In this document: positions 16,481 through 24,349 of the stretch, in pieces
Position numbering within the stretch: position 1 is the first letter of the stretch
How the letters are laid out: every line of letters starts with the position of its first letter
Source of the DNA: RGIG8597 sp045133795
GTDB taxonomy: Bacteria > Spirochaetota > GWE2-31-10
Assembly: GCA_045133795.1 (NCBI GenBank)
Contig: JBGUUT010000048.1
Location: 1-27,089 of the forward strand
Reading direction: 5' to 3'
DNA length: 27,089 nt
The notes under the pieces: model-generated
Seen by the model: only the letters and a program-made list of their open reading frames with translations
Database searches by the model: none
Told to the model about the DNA's origin: nothing
Program-made: the position numbers and the translations under genes

Positions 16481-17482
16481 ATGACGCTTCCCAAAAGTAT
16501 TGGAATAAAATTGTATGATGATAGTTTTGTCCCTGTTTTGACAGAAGGTGAAACTAAAAATAAACGTGTCGTTTTAACTACCGGAAAAGATAATCAAAAA
16601 AAAGCTGTAATAGAAATCTATGAAGGGGTAAGTGCTAAATGTTCGGAAAATGAATATTTAGGAAAGTTAATAATTGAGCTTGATCGTTCTACAAACAAAG
16701 GGGAACCTGCATTTGAAGTAAATTTACGATTAGATGATAACGGTGTTTTGTATGCTAAAGCGTGGGATCAAGAAAGCAGAAAAGAAAGTGAGCTTGTGAT
16801 TGAGAATATGGAATCGAATCGTATTACTCAAGAAAATCTTACTGATGAAGAAATTCAAGAGTATGAAGATACTCAAGTACAAGAATTACCATCAGAGATA
16901 ATGGAAGATACGGAAAAATATAAAAATCACTGTGTGGATAGTTTGCAATATGAGAATACAAGTTATAAAAATGCAAATATTTATAATGATGAAGATGATT
17001 CCGGGAAAAAACGTATTATAGCAGGAATTATTATTGCAGTATTGCTTATTGGTATAATTGTTCTTATTATTCTGTGTTGTAAAAGTTGTTCATCAAAGGA
17101 AAGTGTTAATACGGTCAGTGCCATAACTCAGAAGGAAGTTTCTACTCAAATTACGGAACCGAGCGAGCCTAGTTTGTTGGATATTAAAGAACCGGAAAGA
17201 GAAGTGCCCGCACCGGAACCGGAACCGGAACCGGTTGTTGAAGCAAAAGAAGTTGTAGAAAAAGAAGAGCCGGCGGGATTGAATGTTTTAGAAGGGCAAA
17301 AACATTATATTAGATATGGCGATAATTTATGGAATATCTGTAAGCGTTATTATGGAGACCCGTGGTATTATCCGGATTTAGCTAAACAAAATAATATAAC
17401 AATACCTAGACGTATTTATGCGGGCCAGTATATTATAATTCCGCAAAAATCTAAGGTTCAACGTTGGGATTTTTCAAAATAA
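16481..17482 (+). CDS. Membrane protein joining a DnaK-type substrate-binding domain to LysM
   Basis: 333 residues in three parts. Residues about 5-110 align with the beta-sandwich substrate-binding domain of DnaK/Hsp70: S-I-G-I-K-L at the start, I-P/V-L-T-E-G-E-T strand, V-I-E-I-Y-E-G, Y-L-G-K-L-I-I, G-E-P-A-F-E-V-N-L-R-L-D-D-N-G-V-L-Y-A-K-A-W-D. No ATPase domain is present. After an acidic linker, a membrane helix lies at about 179-199 (I-I-A-G-I-I-I-A-V-L-L-I-G), followed by C-C-K-S-C, then a Glu/Pro linker (E-P-E-P-E-P), and a LysM domain from H275 (Y-G-D-N-L-W-N-I-C-K-R-Y-Y-G) to about 323. The likely topology puts the peptide-binding domain in the cytoplasm and LysM on peptidoglycan. 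aggag precedes the ATG. It stands alone with a terminator behind it. Confidence 0.85.
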   Translation: MTLPKSIGIKLYDDSFVPVLTEGETKNKRVVLTTGKDNQKKAVIEIYEGVSAKCSENEYLGKLIIELDRSTNKGEPAFEVNLRLDDNGVLYAKAWDQESRKESELVIENMESNRITQENLTDEEIQEYEDTQVQELPSEIMEDTEKYKNHCVDSLQYENTSYKNANIYNDEDDSGKKRIIAGIIIAVLLIGIIVLIILCCKSCSSKESVNTVSAITQKEVSTQITEPSEPSLLDIKEPEREVPAPEPEPEPVVEAKEVVEKEEPAGLNVLEGQKHYIRYGDNLWNICKRYYGDPWYYPDLAKQNNITIPRRIYAGQYIIIPQKSKVQRWDFSK

Positions 17483-17485
17483 TGA

Positions 17486-17519
17486 AAAAAACAGCACTTC
17501 ATTTGAAGTGCTGTTTTTT
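17486..17519. terminator. Bidirectional intrinsic terminator
   Basis: aaaaaacagcacttca and tgaagtgctgtttttt form a near-perfect 16-bp stem with a very short loop and T-runs on both strands. It lies between the convergent LysM and YbaK-like genes, 3 bases after one stop and about 20 before the other. Confidence 0.9.
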
Positions 17520-17539
17520 ATTTTATAATATGTTATCGG

Positions 17540-18067
17540 TTATTTGATAACTTCTTCCAATTCTATGCTGTCTTCGGTAATTGTGAAAAGTTTCACCGGA
17601 TTTTTGATTATTTCATAGATTCTTTTTAAATCTTCAGTTTTTACTCTTATACTTTTTGTGTTAAATGCGGGATTAAACATAAAATAAGGATAATTAAATA
17701 TTTCTTTATCAACAAATATAGGAAGCTCTTCGTTAAGGTATCCAAACGGAGGAATAGAGCCGATTTCACAACCTGTATGTTCAGTTAATTCTTCTTGATA
17801 AGCAAAACGAATATCTTTAGTGCCGAATTCTTTTTTGAACTTACGAGCTTTGATTTCTTTTTGTGCTGTAGTTACAACGAGATAAAATTTTCCTTTTGCA
17901 TGAAAAACAAGGTTTTTGCTGCCGATACCTTCAGTCCATCCTTGAGCTGTTCTTTCACGTTTTGAATCATCAGTAGTATGAACTTCTTCATGTTGAATTT
18001 CTTCAATTTCAATTTGATTTGCAGTCAGTATGCTTTTAATATTTTCATAGACTTGTTCTTTGTTCAT
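17540..18067 (-). CDS. YbaK/ProX-type aminoacyl-tRNA deacylase
   Basis: 175 residues of the YbaK/prolyl-tRNA synthetase-associated domain family, which hydrolyses mischarged tRNAs (for example Ala- or Cys-tRNA(Pro)) in the cytoplasm. Features: I-Q-H-E-E-V-H-T-T-D-D-S near residue 25, G-S-K-N-L-V-F with the conserved Lys (about 51), K-G-K-F-Y-L-V-V, and the G-C-E-I-G-S-I-P-P-F-G loop that carries the Gly-rich substrate edge. The length and the G-S-K-N-L block resemble the ProX/YbaK branch, but the exact tRNA substrate cannot be told. aagga lies 7 bases before the ATG. It is a single gene between two terminators. Confidence 0.82.
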   Translation of the reverse strand: MNKEQVYENIKSILTANQIEIEEIQHEEVHTTDDSKRERTAQGWTEGIGSKNLVFHAKGKFYLVVTTAQKEIKARKFKKEFGTKDIRFAYQEELTEHTGCEIGSIPPFGYLNEELPIFVDKEIFNYPYFMFNPAFNTKSIRVKTEDLKRIYEIIKNPVKLFTITEDSIELEEVIK

Positions 18068-18101
18068 AATTATTTCCTTATAAATAATAAAAATTGTTTC
18101 C

Positions 18102-18136
18102 TAAAATAAAAAAAACTCCGTTGTAAAACGGAGTTT
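18102..18136 (-). terminator. Intrinsic terminator for the small membrane protein gene
   Basis: aaactccgtt (18113-18122) pairs with aacggagttt (18127-18136) around a GTAA loop. On the minus strand it is followed by a T-rich run (18102-18112). It separates this transcript from the YbaK-like gene. Confidence 0.9.
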
Positions 18137-18154
18137 GATAAAAAAATAGAAATA

Positions 18155-18361
18155 TTATTTTTTTTCAACTAAAAGTTTTAATAAACCTAATGCTAGAAGA
18201 CCGATTCCTGTTGCTAAAACAGCAATGGCTAACATACTTGGTTTTGCTCCGAAATTAGAAGCAAATTTAGCACCTTTTGAAGTTAGCATTGTAACTCCGG
18301 CATAAGTATCAATAGCTCCTACAGCTGTAAGGATAATTCCATAAATCTTATTCAACTTCAT
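18155..18361 (-). CDS. Unknown small membrane protein (68 residues)
   Basis: Two hydrophobic helices (about residues 4-24 and 42-61) with Gly/Ala-rich faces, and a C-terminal L-V-E-K-K. The first helix holds Y-G-I-I-L-T-A-V-G-A-I-D and the second A-I-A-V-L-A-T-G-I-G-L-L-A-L-G. I know no family for it. The frame extends 6 codons upstream, but ATG 18361 is chosen because ggagg lies 7 bases before it. Its terminator is 18 bases past the stop. It follows tRNA-Gly closely and may be read from the same transcript. Confidence 0.72.
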   Translation of the reverse strand: MKLNKIYGIILTAVGAIDTYAGVTMLTSKGAKFASNFGAKPSMLAIAVLATGIGLLALGLLKLLVEKK

Positions 18362-18385
18362 GTTTATTCCTCCGGACAAAAAAAT

Positions 18386-18456
18386 AGCGGGTGATCAGAA
18401 TCGAACTGACGTAACAAGCTTGGAAGGCTTGTGTTCTACCATTGAACTACACCCGC
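18386..18456 (-). tRNA. tRNA-Gly (anticodon TCC)
   Basis: On the minus strand a 71-base cloverleaf begins GCGGGTG and ends CACCCGC plus discriminator T, giving a 7-bp acceptor stem. The D arm holds AGTTCAATGGTAGAAC, the anticodon stem-loop is CAAGC-CTTCCAA-GCTTG with TCC, and the T arm contains GTTCGATTC. CCA is not encoded. This anticodon reads GGA/GGG. Confidence 0.95.
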
Positions 18457-18511
18457 AGATGTGTTCCTTATATCAGAAAACAATTTATGTGTCAATCTTT
18501 TTTTGAAAAAA

Positions 18512-19636
18512 TTATTTCCCCAGATAAATTTTCCCGATTTCATGACGCGGAACATTGTAAAAAACAGTATCTTTTCGTAATCCACGCATTTGATTTAATG
18601 TATCGTAAAGTTGATTTGCAATAAGTTCTGCTGCAATTCGTTTTGGGGTTGAAATTTTGTCGGTTTTTAATAAATCAAGATTGTTATAAACACGTGATGT
18701 TGCTTTATTTTGAATTATGAAATTGATTCCGTTGTTAATTAGATATAAAATTCCATCATTTGTGTCTGTCAATTCGGAACCTAAAATTACGGTTACTAAA
18801 TCTTTACCGAAAAAATCAGCAAAAGATTTGATTGTTTCGGAAGATGTTTTATGTGCATATTCAGAATGTAATGAAAATTGCAATTTTTCTGAATCCGGTA
18901 ACGTGGAGGATTTGAAATTAAAAGCATTTCCCATTTCTGTAATATAAACAGTTCCGTTTTCAAGATTTGTATTTCCGGCAGACAGTAAACTGACACGTAC
19001 GGTAGAATGAGAATCCAGTTCTGCAGCCAATTCAGTCAGTCCGGGTAAATTTTTGCTTAAACATATAATAATCGGGGGAAAATCTTGCGATAGTTCAGGT
19101 ATGATTTTTTGAAGAGGTTCTATTGCTCCCATTCCGCCTAGTATAAGTATAGCTTTTCCGTTTTTTCCCGGAACTAATAAACGTGAGCTGGTGTGATGAA
19201 TGGTATCCGGCAAATCAAAATGATTTACTTTAATTTGATACATTTCATCTATTGTAGACTCTAATTTATTTAACCAAGCTTCGCTTTGAGCATTTTTTAT
19301 TTCTAAGGCTTTGAGTATACCGGCTCGGAATGATGTGTATATTACCGACGGATGAGTCAAAATTTCATGTACTCCGATAATCGGGACGTGATAACGCATT
19401 GAAAGTTTTGTGATGAATTGATTTATTTTCCAAAGTTTTTCTTTTTTTTCGGCCAATTCCACAATGACTACCGGATTTATTCCCGGATAATTTTTTTGTA
19501 ATTCATTGTAACATTGTTTAAATGCCAATGTGCTGTATCGTAAATTTATAACTTTGAAATTTTTAGAAACTTCAATAACTTTTTTTAAATGATTGCTACA
19601 AATAGAAATAACAGGTCTCAATTGTTGCTTATTCAT
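18512..19636 (-). CDS. CheB-like protein lacking catalytic residues
   Basis: 374 residues from the ATG at 19636, chosen because GGAG lies 9 bases before it; the ATG 5 codons upstream has no ribosome site. The C-terminal half aligns with the CheB methylesterase domain: A-I-L-I-L-G167-G-M-G-A-I-E-P-L for the usual I-G-A-S-T-G-G block, I-I-I-C-L-S-K-N-L-P-G-L-T for L-I-T-Q-H-M-P-P-G-F-T, G-T-V-Y-I-T for H-A-Y-I-A-P, and V-I-L-G-S-E-L-T-D-T-N-D-G for V-I-L-T-G-M-G-x-D-G. The catalytic Ser and His are absent; only the Asp may remain. The N-terminal half has the size and strand pattern of a receiver domain, without a clear phospho-Asp site. It is probably not an enzyme and may have a binding or structural role. 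It lies downstream of a cyclase-like gene. Confidence 0.65.
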   Translation of the reverse strand: MNKQQLRPVISICSNHLKKVIEVSKNFKVINLRYSTLAFKQCYNELQKNYPGINPVVIVELAEKKEKLWKINQFITKLSMRYHVPIIGVHEILTHPSVIYTSFRAGILKALEIKNAQSEAWLNKLESTIDEMYQIKVNHFDLPDTIHHTSSRLLVPGKNGKAILILGGMGAIEPLQKIIPELSQDFPPIIICLSKNLPGLTELAAELDSHSTVRVSLLSAGNTNLENGTVYITEMGNAFNFKSSTLPDSEKLQFSLHSEYAHKTSSETIKSFADFFGKDLVTVILGSELTDTNDGILYLINNGINFIIQNKATSRVYNNLDLLKTDKISTPKRIAAELIANQLYDTLNQMRGLRKDTVFYNVPRHEIGKIYLGK

Positions 19637-19726
19637 TTTATTATGCTCCATCTTATTAAGCGAATAGAAAATTGCGGAAAAAATTATAACATAACAAATA
19701 AGAAAAGTTAGAAGAAAATATAGTTA

Positions 19727-21214
19727 TTATTTTTTTCCGATATAAGGTAAATCTTGCATGTTATTTATGAGATGACTGTTTGCTAAAACAGTTTCAAAAA
19801 TTCTACGCGGAAGATAACGTAAACGAAGTCGGTCTGTTTCTCGATGATATGAATCATAGATGGTTTTAAATCGGCGATCTCTTTGGGATTCTGTTTTGAT
19901 TATTTCATTATAAAAATTATCCAGATAATTAATTATTAAATCAAAGTTATCATTAATGTATTCTCTGTAAATAGCAATTGTGTCACGCACGTCACTGCTT
20001 TTTTCGTAAATTGCATCAATTATCGAAAGAATATGTCTTGCGATTTCGGCAGAAGGGCGTTCGTTCCAAAGTGCGGTGTGTAAATTTAAATCGTATATTA
20101 AATTAGAACTATTTTGAACTCCGTTTTCCAGTGTTACGGAAACATCAATTTTTTCCAGAACACTTTTTGTAAGTTGTACATATAAAACAAGTATATTGAA
20201 CCATTTTGACGGGTTGGTTACTTTTAAGAGTTTATAAAGTTCTTCTGAATATTTGGTTGCAAGTGTTGCGTAACTTTTTTTTGTGATAGCTAATTCTCTA
20301 ATTTTTATACGCATACCTTTTACGTCAATAAGATACGGATTTCCTAAATTTTTTAAATCAATAGGGTGGATGTTAGGAGTATTAGATGATTTTTCTAAAT
20401 CTCTCGCAGCTTTATCACTGAACATAATTCCGGATGTATGAGGTTTTTTTAAATTGATGATACTTAAAATTCTACTGGCTTCGGAAATAGTGGAACCAAT
20501 GAGATTTCCGTCGTAATTAATAAAAACTTTTCCGCCGGAAGTTATACTTGCATTCATTTCAAATGGTTGAATTGCATGGTTTTTTAGTTTTAAACCGTAA
20601 AATTGACCGATATCATCATTTTCAAAAATAAGTTTTTGTCTGGCAAGTTCCATTATTGACATTACGGCGGTCAGTACCCAGTAAGGATTTTGCGGACCTA
20701 TGATTATAATAGCGTCGCCTTCAAGTTCGTATGTTAAACAATGGCATTTTCTGCATATGGATAAAATTTTTGCCGGTAAACTTTCACCGAATTCCATTAA
20801 CGGTGTTTTATTGTATTTTACATTGTTTGAAAATTTTGTATATCCGTGAAAGTCCATCATTGCTACCGTACCGGCAAAGTCATCGTGAACTCTCTGTAAA
20901 TCACCGTTTTTATCGGTTAAAAGTCTATATAATTCCGGAAAATCTTTTTCATTCAAAATGGAAAATTTTCCCCAACAGCATTGCTTGTAAATCGAAAGTG
21001 AAGTTTTAAAACTGTTTTGTAGAGTTTTGATTGCTAAAGTTGCACTTTCTCCGTGTATGTCTTCATTATTATTTTTTAATTCTTTTATAATTTCATTTTT
21101 AATGACAAGGTAATGTTCACGTAATTTTTCGAGAGAGAAAATTTGTTTTGTCAATAGTAGATTGTTAATGTTGTCAATTTTATATTGTATATTGGCAAAA
21201 AACTGTGTTGTCAT
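19727..21214 (-). CDS. Class III adenylate/guanylate cyclase-like protein
   Basis: 495 residues from ATG 21214, which has ggag 6-7 bases upstream; a TTG 4 codons earlier is open but less likely. The cyclase homology domain covers about 110-270: V-A-M-M-D121-F-H-G-Y-T-K-F as the first metal strand, L-E-G-D167-A-I-I-I as the second (46 residues later, the usual spacing), then I-T-S-G-G-K-V-F and G-S-T-I-S-E-A-S-R-I-L for the D-V-V-N-x-A-x-R region. Both metal Asp are kept; the conserved Asn of V-N-x-A is Ser. Regions before and after are helical, and no membrane segment is visible. Product and activity are uncertain. It follows a phosphoesterase gene by 17 bases and precedes the CheB-like gene by 90. 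Confidence 0.75.
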   Translation of the reverse strand: MTTQFFANIQYKIDNINNLLLTKQIFSLEKLREHYLVIKNEIIKELKNNNEDIHGESATLAIKTLQNSFKTSLSIYKQCCWGKFSILNEKDFPELYRLLTDKNGDLQRVHDDFAGTVAMMDFHGYTKFSNNVKYNKTPLMEFGESLPAKILSICRKCHCLTYELEGDAIIIIGPQNPYWVLTAVMSIMELARQKLIFENDDIGQFYGLKLKNHAIQPFEMNASITSGGKVFINYDGNLIGSTISEASRILSIINLKKPHTSGIMFSDKAARDLEKSSNTPNIHPIDLKNLGNPYLIDVKGMRIKIRELAITKKSYATLATKYSEELYKLLKVTNPSKWFNILVLYVQLTKSVLEKIDVSVTLENGVQNSSNLIYDLNLHTALWNERPSAEIARHILSIIDAIYEKSSDVRDTIAIYREYINDNFDLIINYLDNFYNEIIKTESQRDRRFKTIYDSYHRETDRLRLRYLPRRIFETVLANSHLINNMQDLPYIGKK

Positions 21215-21231
21215 TCTTGTCTCCAAACTGC

Positions 21232-22068
21232 TTAAAGCTTAAAACTTTTACATAAAGGTTTTTGGTTTTCCTTAAATTCCACGACTCCGTAAAAACCGTC
21301 TTTTAAAGCTCCGGGATTGAAAACTACAGAATTATAAAGTGTTGTAATACCTGATAATTCATGAAAATGTCCGCATAGAACTAATGACGGTTGTTTTTCT
21401 TTGATTATATTAGCAATTTTCCTGCCGCCAGCGTTAGGTAGACTCGGAAGTTTATCTAACGCTCCGTGAGGCGGGCAGTGAGATAATAAAATTCCGTCGG
21501 TAAGTGATTGTGAACTTTTTTCAAAATCGGTTAAATCTTCTTCTTTAAACATAAGGAAATTTTCGATGAAATTACGATTATCTTCTATAATAGAAGAGTT
21601 GTCGATAATTGAATATTTTTCTGTCGGCTTGTCAGATTCTACAATTCCGCAGAATTTGAGAATAAATGATTTTATCCCGTTAATTGCGATAAAATCATCG
21701 ATACGTTTTTTATCTTCTAAGAAAAAGTCTCGATATAATTTTATGTCTTCTCGTAAATCGCGAGCTCCGCCGATTCCTGCAACAGGTAAATCGGTATCGG
21801 ATAACGTAGTGTAAGTTTTTTCTATATAGATGGTTTTTTCTTTCATTAAAAGTCTTAATTCTTCAGGTTTGTCATGATTGCCGGGGATGAGGTATGAATG
21901 TTGCGGTAACATGCACACTAATTCTTTTGCCAATTCTAAATTTGGATTTGAAAAATCCAGAAAATCACCGGCACAAAAAACATAATCAAATGAATTAAAA
22001 TCGATTTTTTCTAAATTTGATTTTTGTTGATGTATATCTGTAATAAATAGTAAATTAAAATCTCTCAT
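21232..22068 (-). CDS. Calcineurin-like metallophosphoesterase
   Basis: 278 residues with the full metal site set: I-T-D-I-H near residue 10, C-A-G-D-F near 33, I-P-G-N-H-D near 60, L-L-S-H-C-P near 195 and L-C-G-H-F-H near 230. This combination marks the metallophosphoesterase superfamily, with two metal ions and hydrolysis of a phosphoester in the cytoplasm. No signal peptide is present. Substrates in the family range from cyclic nucleotides to nucleic acids. The position directly before a cyclase-like gene makes a cyclic-nucleotide substrate an option but does not show it. No ribosome site precedes the ATG; a -10 element does (see the promoter entry). Confidence 0.85.
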   Translation of the reverse strand: MRDFNLLFITDIHQQKSNLEKIDFNSFDYVFCAGDFLDFSNPNLELAKELVCMLPQHSYLIPGNHDKPEELRLLMKEKTIYIEKTYTTLSDTDLPVAGIGGARDLREDIKLYRDFFLEDKKRIDDFIAINGIKSFILKFCGIVESDKPTEKYSIIDNSSIIEDNRNFIENFLMFKEEDLTDFEKSSQSLTDGILLSHCPPHGALDKLPSLPNAGGRKIANIIKEKQPSLVLCGHFHELSGITTLYNSVVFNPGALKDGFYGVVEFKENQKPLCKSFKL

Positions 22069-22074
22069 GACTGC

Positions 22075-22083
22075 ATTATATCA
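22075..22083 (-). promoter_or_regulatory. Extended -10 element six bases before the phosphoesterase ATG
   Basis: On the minus strand TGATATAAT (TG-N-TATAAT, perfect extended -10) ends 6 bases before the ATG at 22066-22068. Transcription would then start at or next to the A of ATG, and there is no Shine-Dalgarno sequence, which suggests a leaderless mRNA. No good -35 is seen at 17 bases. Confidence 0.55.
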
Positions 22084-22153
22084 ATATTTTTTAAGGGAGT
22101 GGTATTTTTACAAACAAACACAAAAAATGTTGATTTTCTTAAAATAATGTTTT

Positions 22154-22207
22154 TTTGATTAAATCAAATATTTATCTTTTGACACAATGGGGATTTTATG
22201 ATAGATA
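22154..22207 (+). promoter_or_regulatory. Candidate promoter and operator of the fab operon
   Basis: TTGACA (22179-22184) and TAGATA (22202-22207) are 17 bases apart, a good sigma-70 pair about 70 bases before the fabF ATG. Ten bases before the -35 lies a perfect 7-1-7 palindrome, TTTGATTAAATCAAA (22154-22168), placed like an operator or activator site. Confidence 0.6.
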
Positions 22208-22232
22208 ATTTTGCATTATATGTTTTTAAAAA

Positions 22233-22248
22233 ATGACCACATGGTCAT
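22233..22248. promoter_or_regulatory. Palindrome ATGACCA-CA-TGGTCAT before fabF
   Basis: A perfect 7-2-7 inverted repeat between the candidate promoter and the ribosome site (22262-22266). With a predicted start at about 22214 it lies at about +20 to +35, which fits a repressor site or a leader hairpin. No T-run follows, so it is not a terminator. Confidence 0.55.
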
Positions 22249-22276
22249 GATGAAAAAATCTGGAGGTTTTATAATT

Positions 22277-23575
22277 ATGGAAAGAAGAGTTGTAATTACC
22301 GGAATGGGAACCGTAAATCCACTTGCAAATGATATTGAATCAACTTGGGAAAAAATGTTGGAAGGTAAATCCGGTATAGGAAAGATTACATCATTTAATA
22401 CAGATGAATACCGTTGTAAAATAGGCGGGGAGTTGAAAAACTTTGATCTTGCTGCATTTAATATTGATTCTAAAATGGCTAACAAAATGGATCGCTCTCA
22501 GCAGATAGTATTTGCTGCAACTGTAGAGGCTGCAAAATCTGCCGGAATTCCTATGGCACATCCGGAAGAACATACTGTATTTCCTGGATTTGAAGATATG
22601 AAATCTCCTGTGGAAGATCCTTACCGTTTAGGTGTTATGATGGGAATCGGTGTAGGTGGGATTTCAACTTTACAAGAACAAATTAAAGTTTTACAAGAAC
22701 GCGGACCAAGAAAAGTTTCTCCGTTTTTAATTCCGAAATTGATTGCAAATTTAGCCGGCGGTTGGGTTGCTCAAGCTTTAAAAGCTAAAGGGGTAAACAG
22801 TACTTACGTGACAGCGTGTGCTTCAAGTACAAATGCAATCGGTGAAGCATTCCTTGCGATTCGTTCCGGTCGTGCAGATATGATTGTTGCCGGTGGCGGT
22901 GAATCTGGTATTTGTGAAAGTGCATTTGCCGGTTTTGGTAATATGCGTGCATTGTCAACAAAAAGAAACGAAGATCCGGAAAAAGCAAGTCGTCCGTTTG
23001 ATAAAGACCGTGATGGTTTTGTTGCCGGTGACGGTGGTGCGATTCTTGTTTTGGAAGAATTGGAACATGCAAAAGCCAGAGGTGCAAATATTTTAGCGGA
23101 AGTTTGCGGATACGGACTTACTGAAGACGCATATCACATGACTTCACCTGATCCGGGTGCAGAAGGTGCTGTACGTGCAATTAAAGATGCAATTGATATG
23201 GCTGGTATTACTCCGGATCAAATCGATTATATTAATGCTCACGGAACGTCTACAGGATTAAATGATGCAATGGAAACAAAAGCTATTAAAACTGTTTTTG
23301 GTGAAGCTGCAAATAAAGTTTCTGTAAGTTCTACAAAATCAATGACAGGTCACTTGTTAGGTGGTGCAGGTGCGATTGAAGCAATGGTACTTGTTAAAGC
23401 TTTACAAAATGACGTGATTCCTCCGACTATCAACTTAGATGAACCGGATGAAGGTTTTGACTTGGATTATGTACCGAATGTTAAAAAAGAAAAAGTTGTT
23501 AATTATGCAATGAGTAACTCTTTCGGATTCGGTGGACATAATGCTGTTATTTTAATGAAAAAGTATAAAGCGTAA
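22277..23575 (+). CDS. fabF: 3-oxoacyl-[acyl-carrier-protein] synthase II
   Basis: Condenses malonyl-ACP with acyl-ACP in the type II fatty-acid elongation cycle. 432 residues. The catalytic triad is C181 (T-A-C-A-S-S-T-N-A), H322 (N-A-H-G-T-S-T) and H359 (T-G-H-L-L-G-G-A-G), with the conserved Lys in S-T-K-S-M. The Cys motif has A-S-S where many FabF have A-T-G. The frame is open from 22211, but ATG 22277 is chosen because ggagg lies 10 bases before it and the family begins R-R-V-V-I-T-G-M-G there. First gene of a four-gene operon; fabG starts 15 bases after its stop. Confidence 0.95.
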   Translation: MERRVVITGMGTVNPLANDIESTWEKMLEGKSGIGKITSFNTDEYRCKIGGELKNFDLAAFNIDSKMANKMDRSQQIVFAATVEAAKSAGIPMAHPEEHTVFPGFEDMKSPVEDPYRLGVMMGIGVGGISTLQEQIKVLQERGPRKVSPFLIPKLIANLAGGWVAQALKAKGVNSTYVTACASSTNAIGEAFLAIRSGRADMIVAGGGESGICESAFAGFGNMRALSTKRNEDPEKASRPFDKDRDGFVAGDGGAILVLEELEHAKARGANILAEVCGYGLTEDAYHMTSPDPGAEGAVRAIKDAIDMAGITPDQIDYINAHGTSTGLNDAMETKAIKTVFGEAANKVSVSSTKSMTGHLLGGAGAIEAMVLVKALQNDVIPPTINLDEPDEGFDLDYVPNVKKEKVVNYAMSNSFGFGGHNAVILMKKYKA

Positions 23576-23590
23576 ACAAGGGAGATAAAA

Positions 23591-24334
23591 ATGGATTTTA
23601 ATGGAAAAGTTGCGTTAGTAACCGGAGCTACAAGAGGGCTGGGAAGAGCTATTGCCGACAAATTAGCAGCCGGCGGAGCTTCTTTGATAATTACAGCAAC
23701 AAGTAATGCAATTGAAAGTGTTGCTGCTGAACTTAAAGAAAAATATAATGTAGAAGTTGTATCTTTCTATGGTGATATTTCACAGGAAGAAACAGTAAAA
23801 GCTTTGTTTAAGCTTATTGAGGAAAAATTCGGAAAGCTTGATATTTGTGTTAATAATGCAGGTATTACAAAAGACGGTCTTTCTATGAGAATGAGTGCTG
23901 AAGATTTTGACCGTGTACTTACAGTAAATCTTCGCAGTACATTTTTAGTTTCTAAGGAAGCTTCTATGATGATGATGAAAGCACGTTACGGAAAAATCGT
24001 AAATATGTCATCTATCGTGGGTATTCAAGGAAATGTAGGTCAGGCAAATTATGCTGCATCAAAAGCCGGTATTATCGGTTTGACAAAATCTATGGCTGTA
24101 GAATTGGCAAAAAGAAATGTAACAGTTAATGCTGTAGCTCCCGGATTTATAGATACTGATATGACTCGTGCAGTAGCTGATAAAGCACGTGATGAGTTTA
24201 TGTCTAAGATTCCTATGGCTAGAGCCGGAGTCCCTGAAGAAATTGCAGATGCTGTAGCATTCCTTGCAAGTGACGCTTCTCGTTATATTACAGGACAGGT
24301 TCTTGTTGTTGACGGCGGATTGGTATTACGCTAA
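23591..24334 (+). CDS. fabG: 3-oxoacyl-[acyl-carrier-protein] reductase
   Basis: NADPH-dependent reduction of 3-ketoacyl-ACP, the second step of the elongation cycle. 247 residues, typical. Rossmann motif T-G-A-T-R-G-L-G-R near residues 11-19, N-N-A-G near 87, catalytic S-S-I near 139, Y-A-A-S-K near 152-156, and A-P-G-F-I-D-T-D-M. C-terminus V-D-G-G-L as in the family. gggag precedes the ATG. Placement directly between fabF and two dehydratase-like genes supports FabG among the many short-chain dehydrogenases. Confidence 0.95.
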   Translation: MDFNGKVALVTGATRGLGRAIADKLAAGGASLIITATSNAIESVAAELKEKYNVEVVSFYGDISQEETVKALFKLIEEKFGKLDICVNNAGITKDGLSMRMSAEDFDRVLTVNLRSTFLVSKEASMMMMKARYGKIVNMSSIVGIQGNVGQANYAASKAGIIGLTKSMAVELAKRNVTVNAVAPGFIDTDMTRAVADKARDEFMSKIPMARAGVPEEIADAVAFLASDASRYITGQVLVVDGGLVLR

Positions 24335-24349
24335 ATTAAGGAGAATATA

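Noticed and set aside
22785..23087. Minus-strand open frame of 100 codons inside fabF
   Set aside because: His/Gln-rich antisense of a strongly conserved gene; no ribosome site or family.
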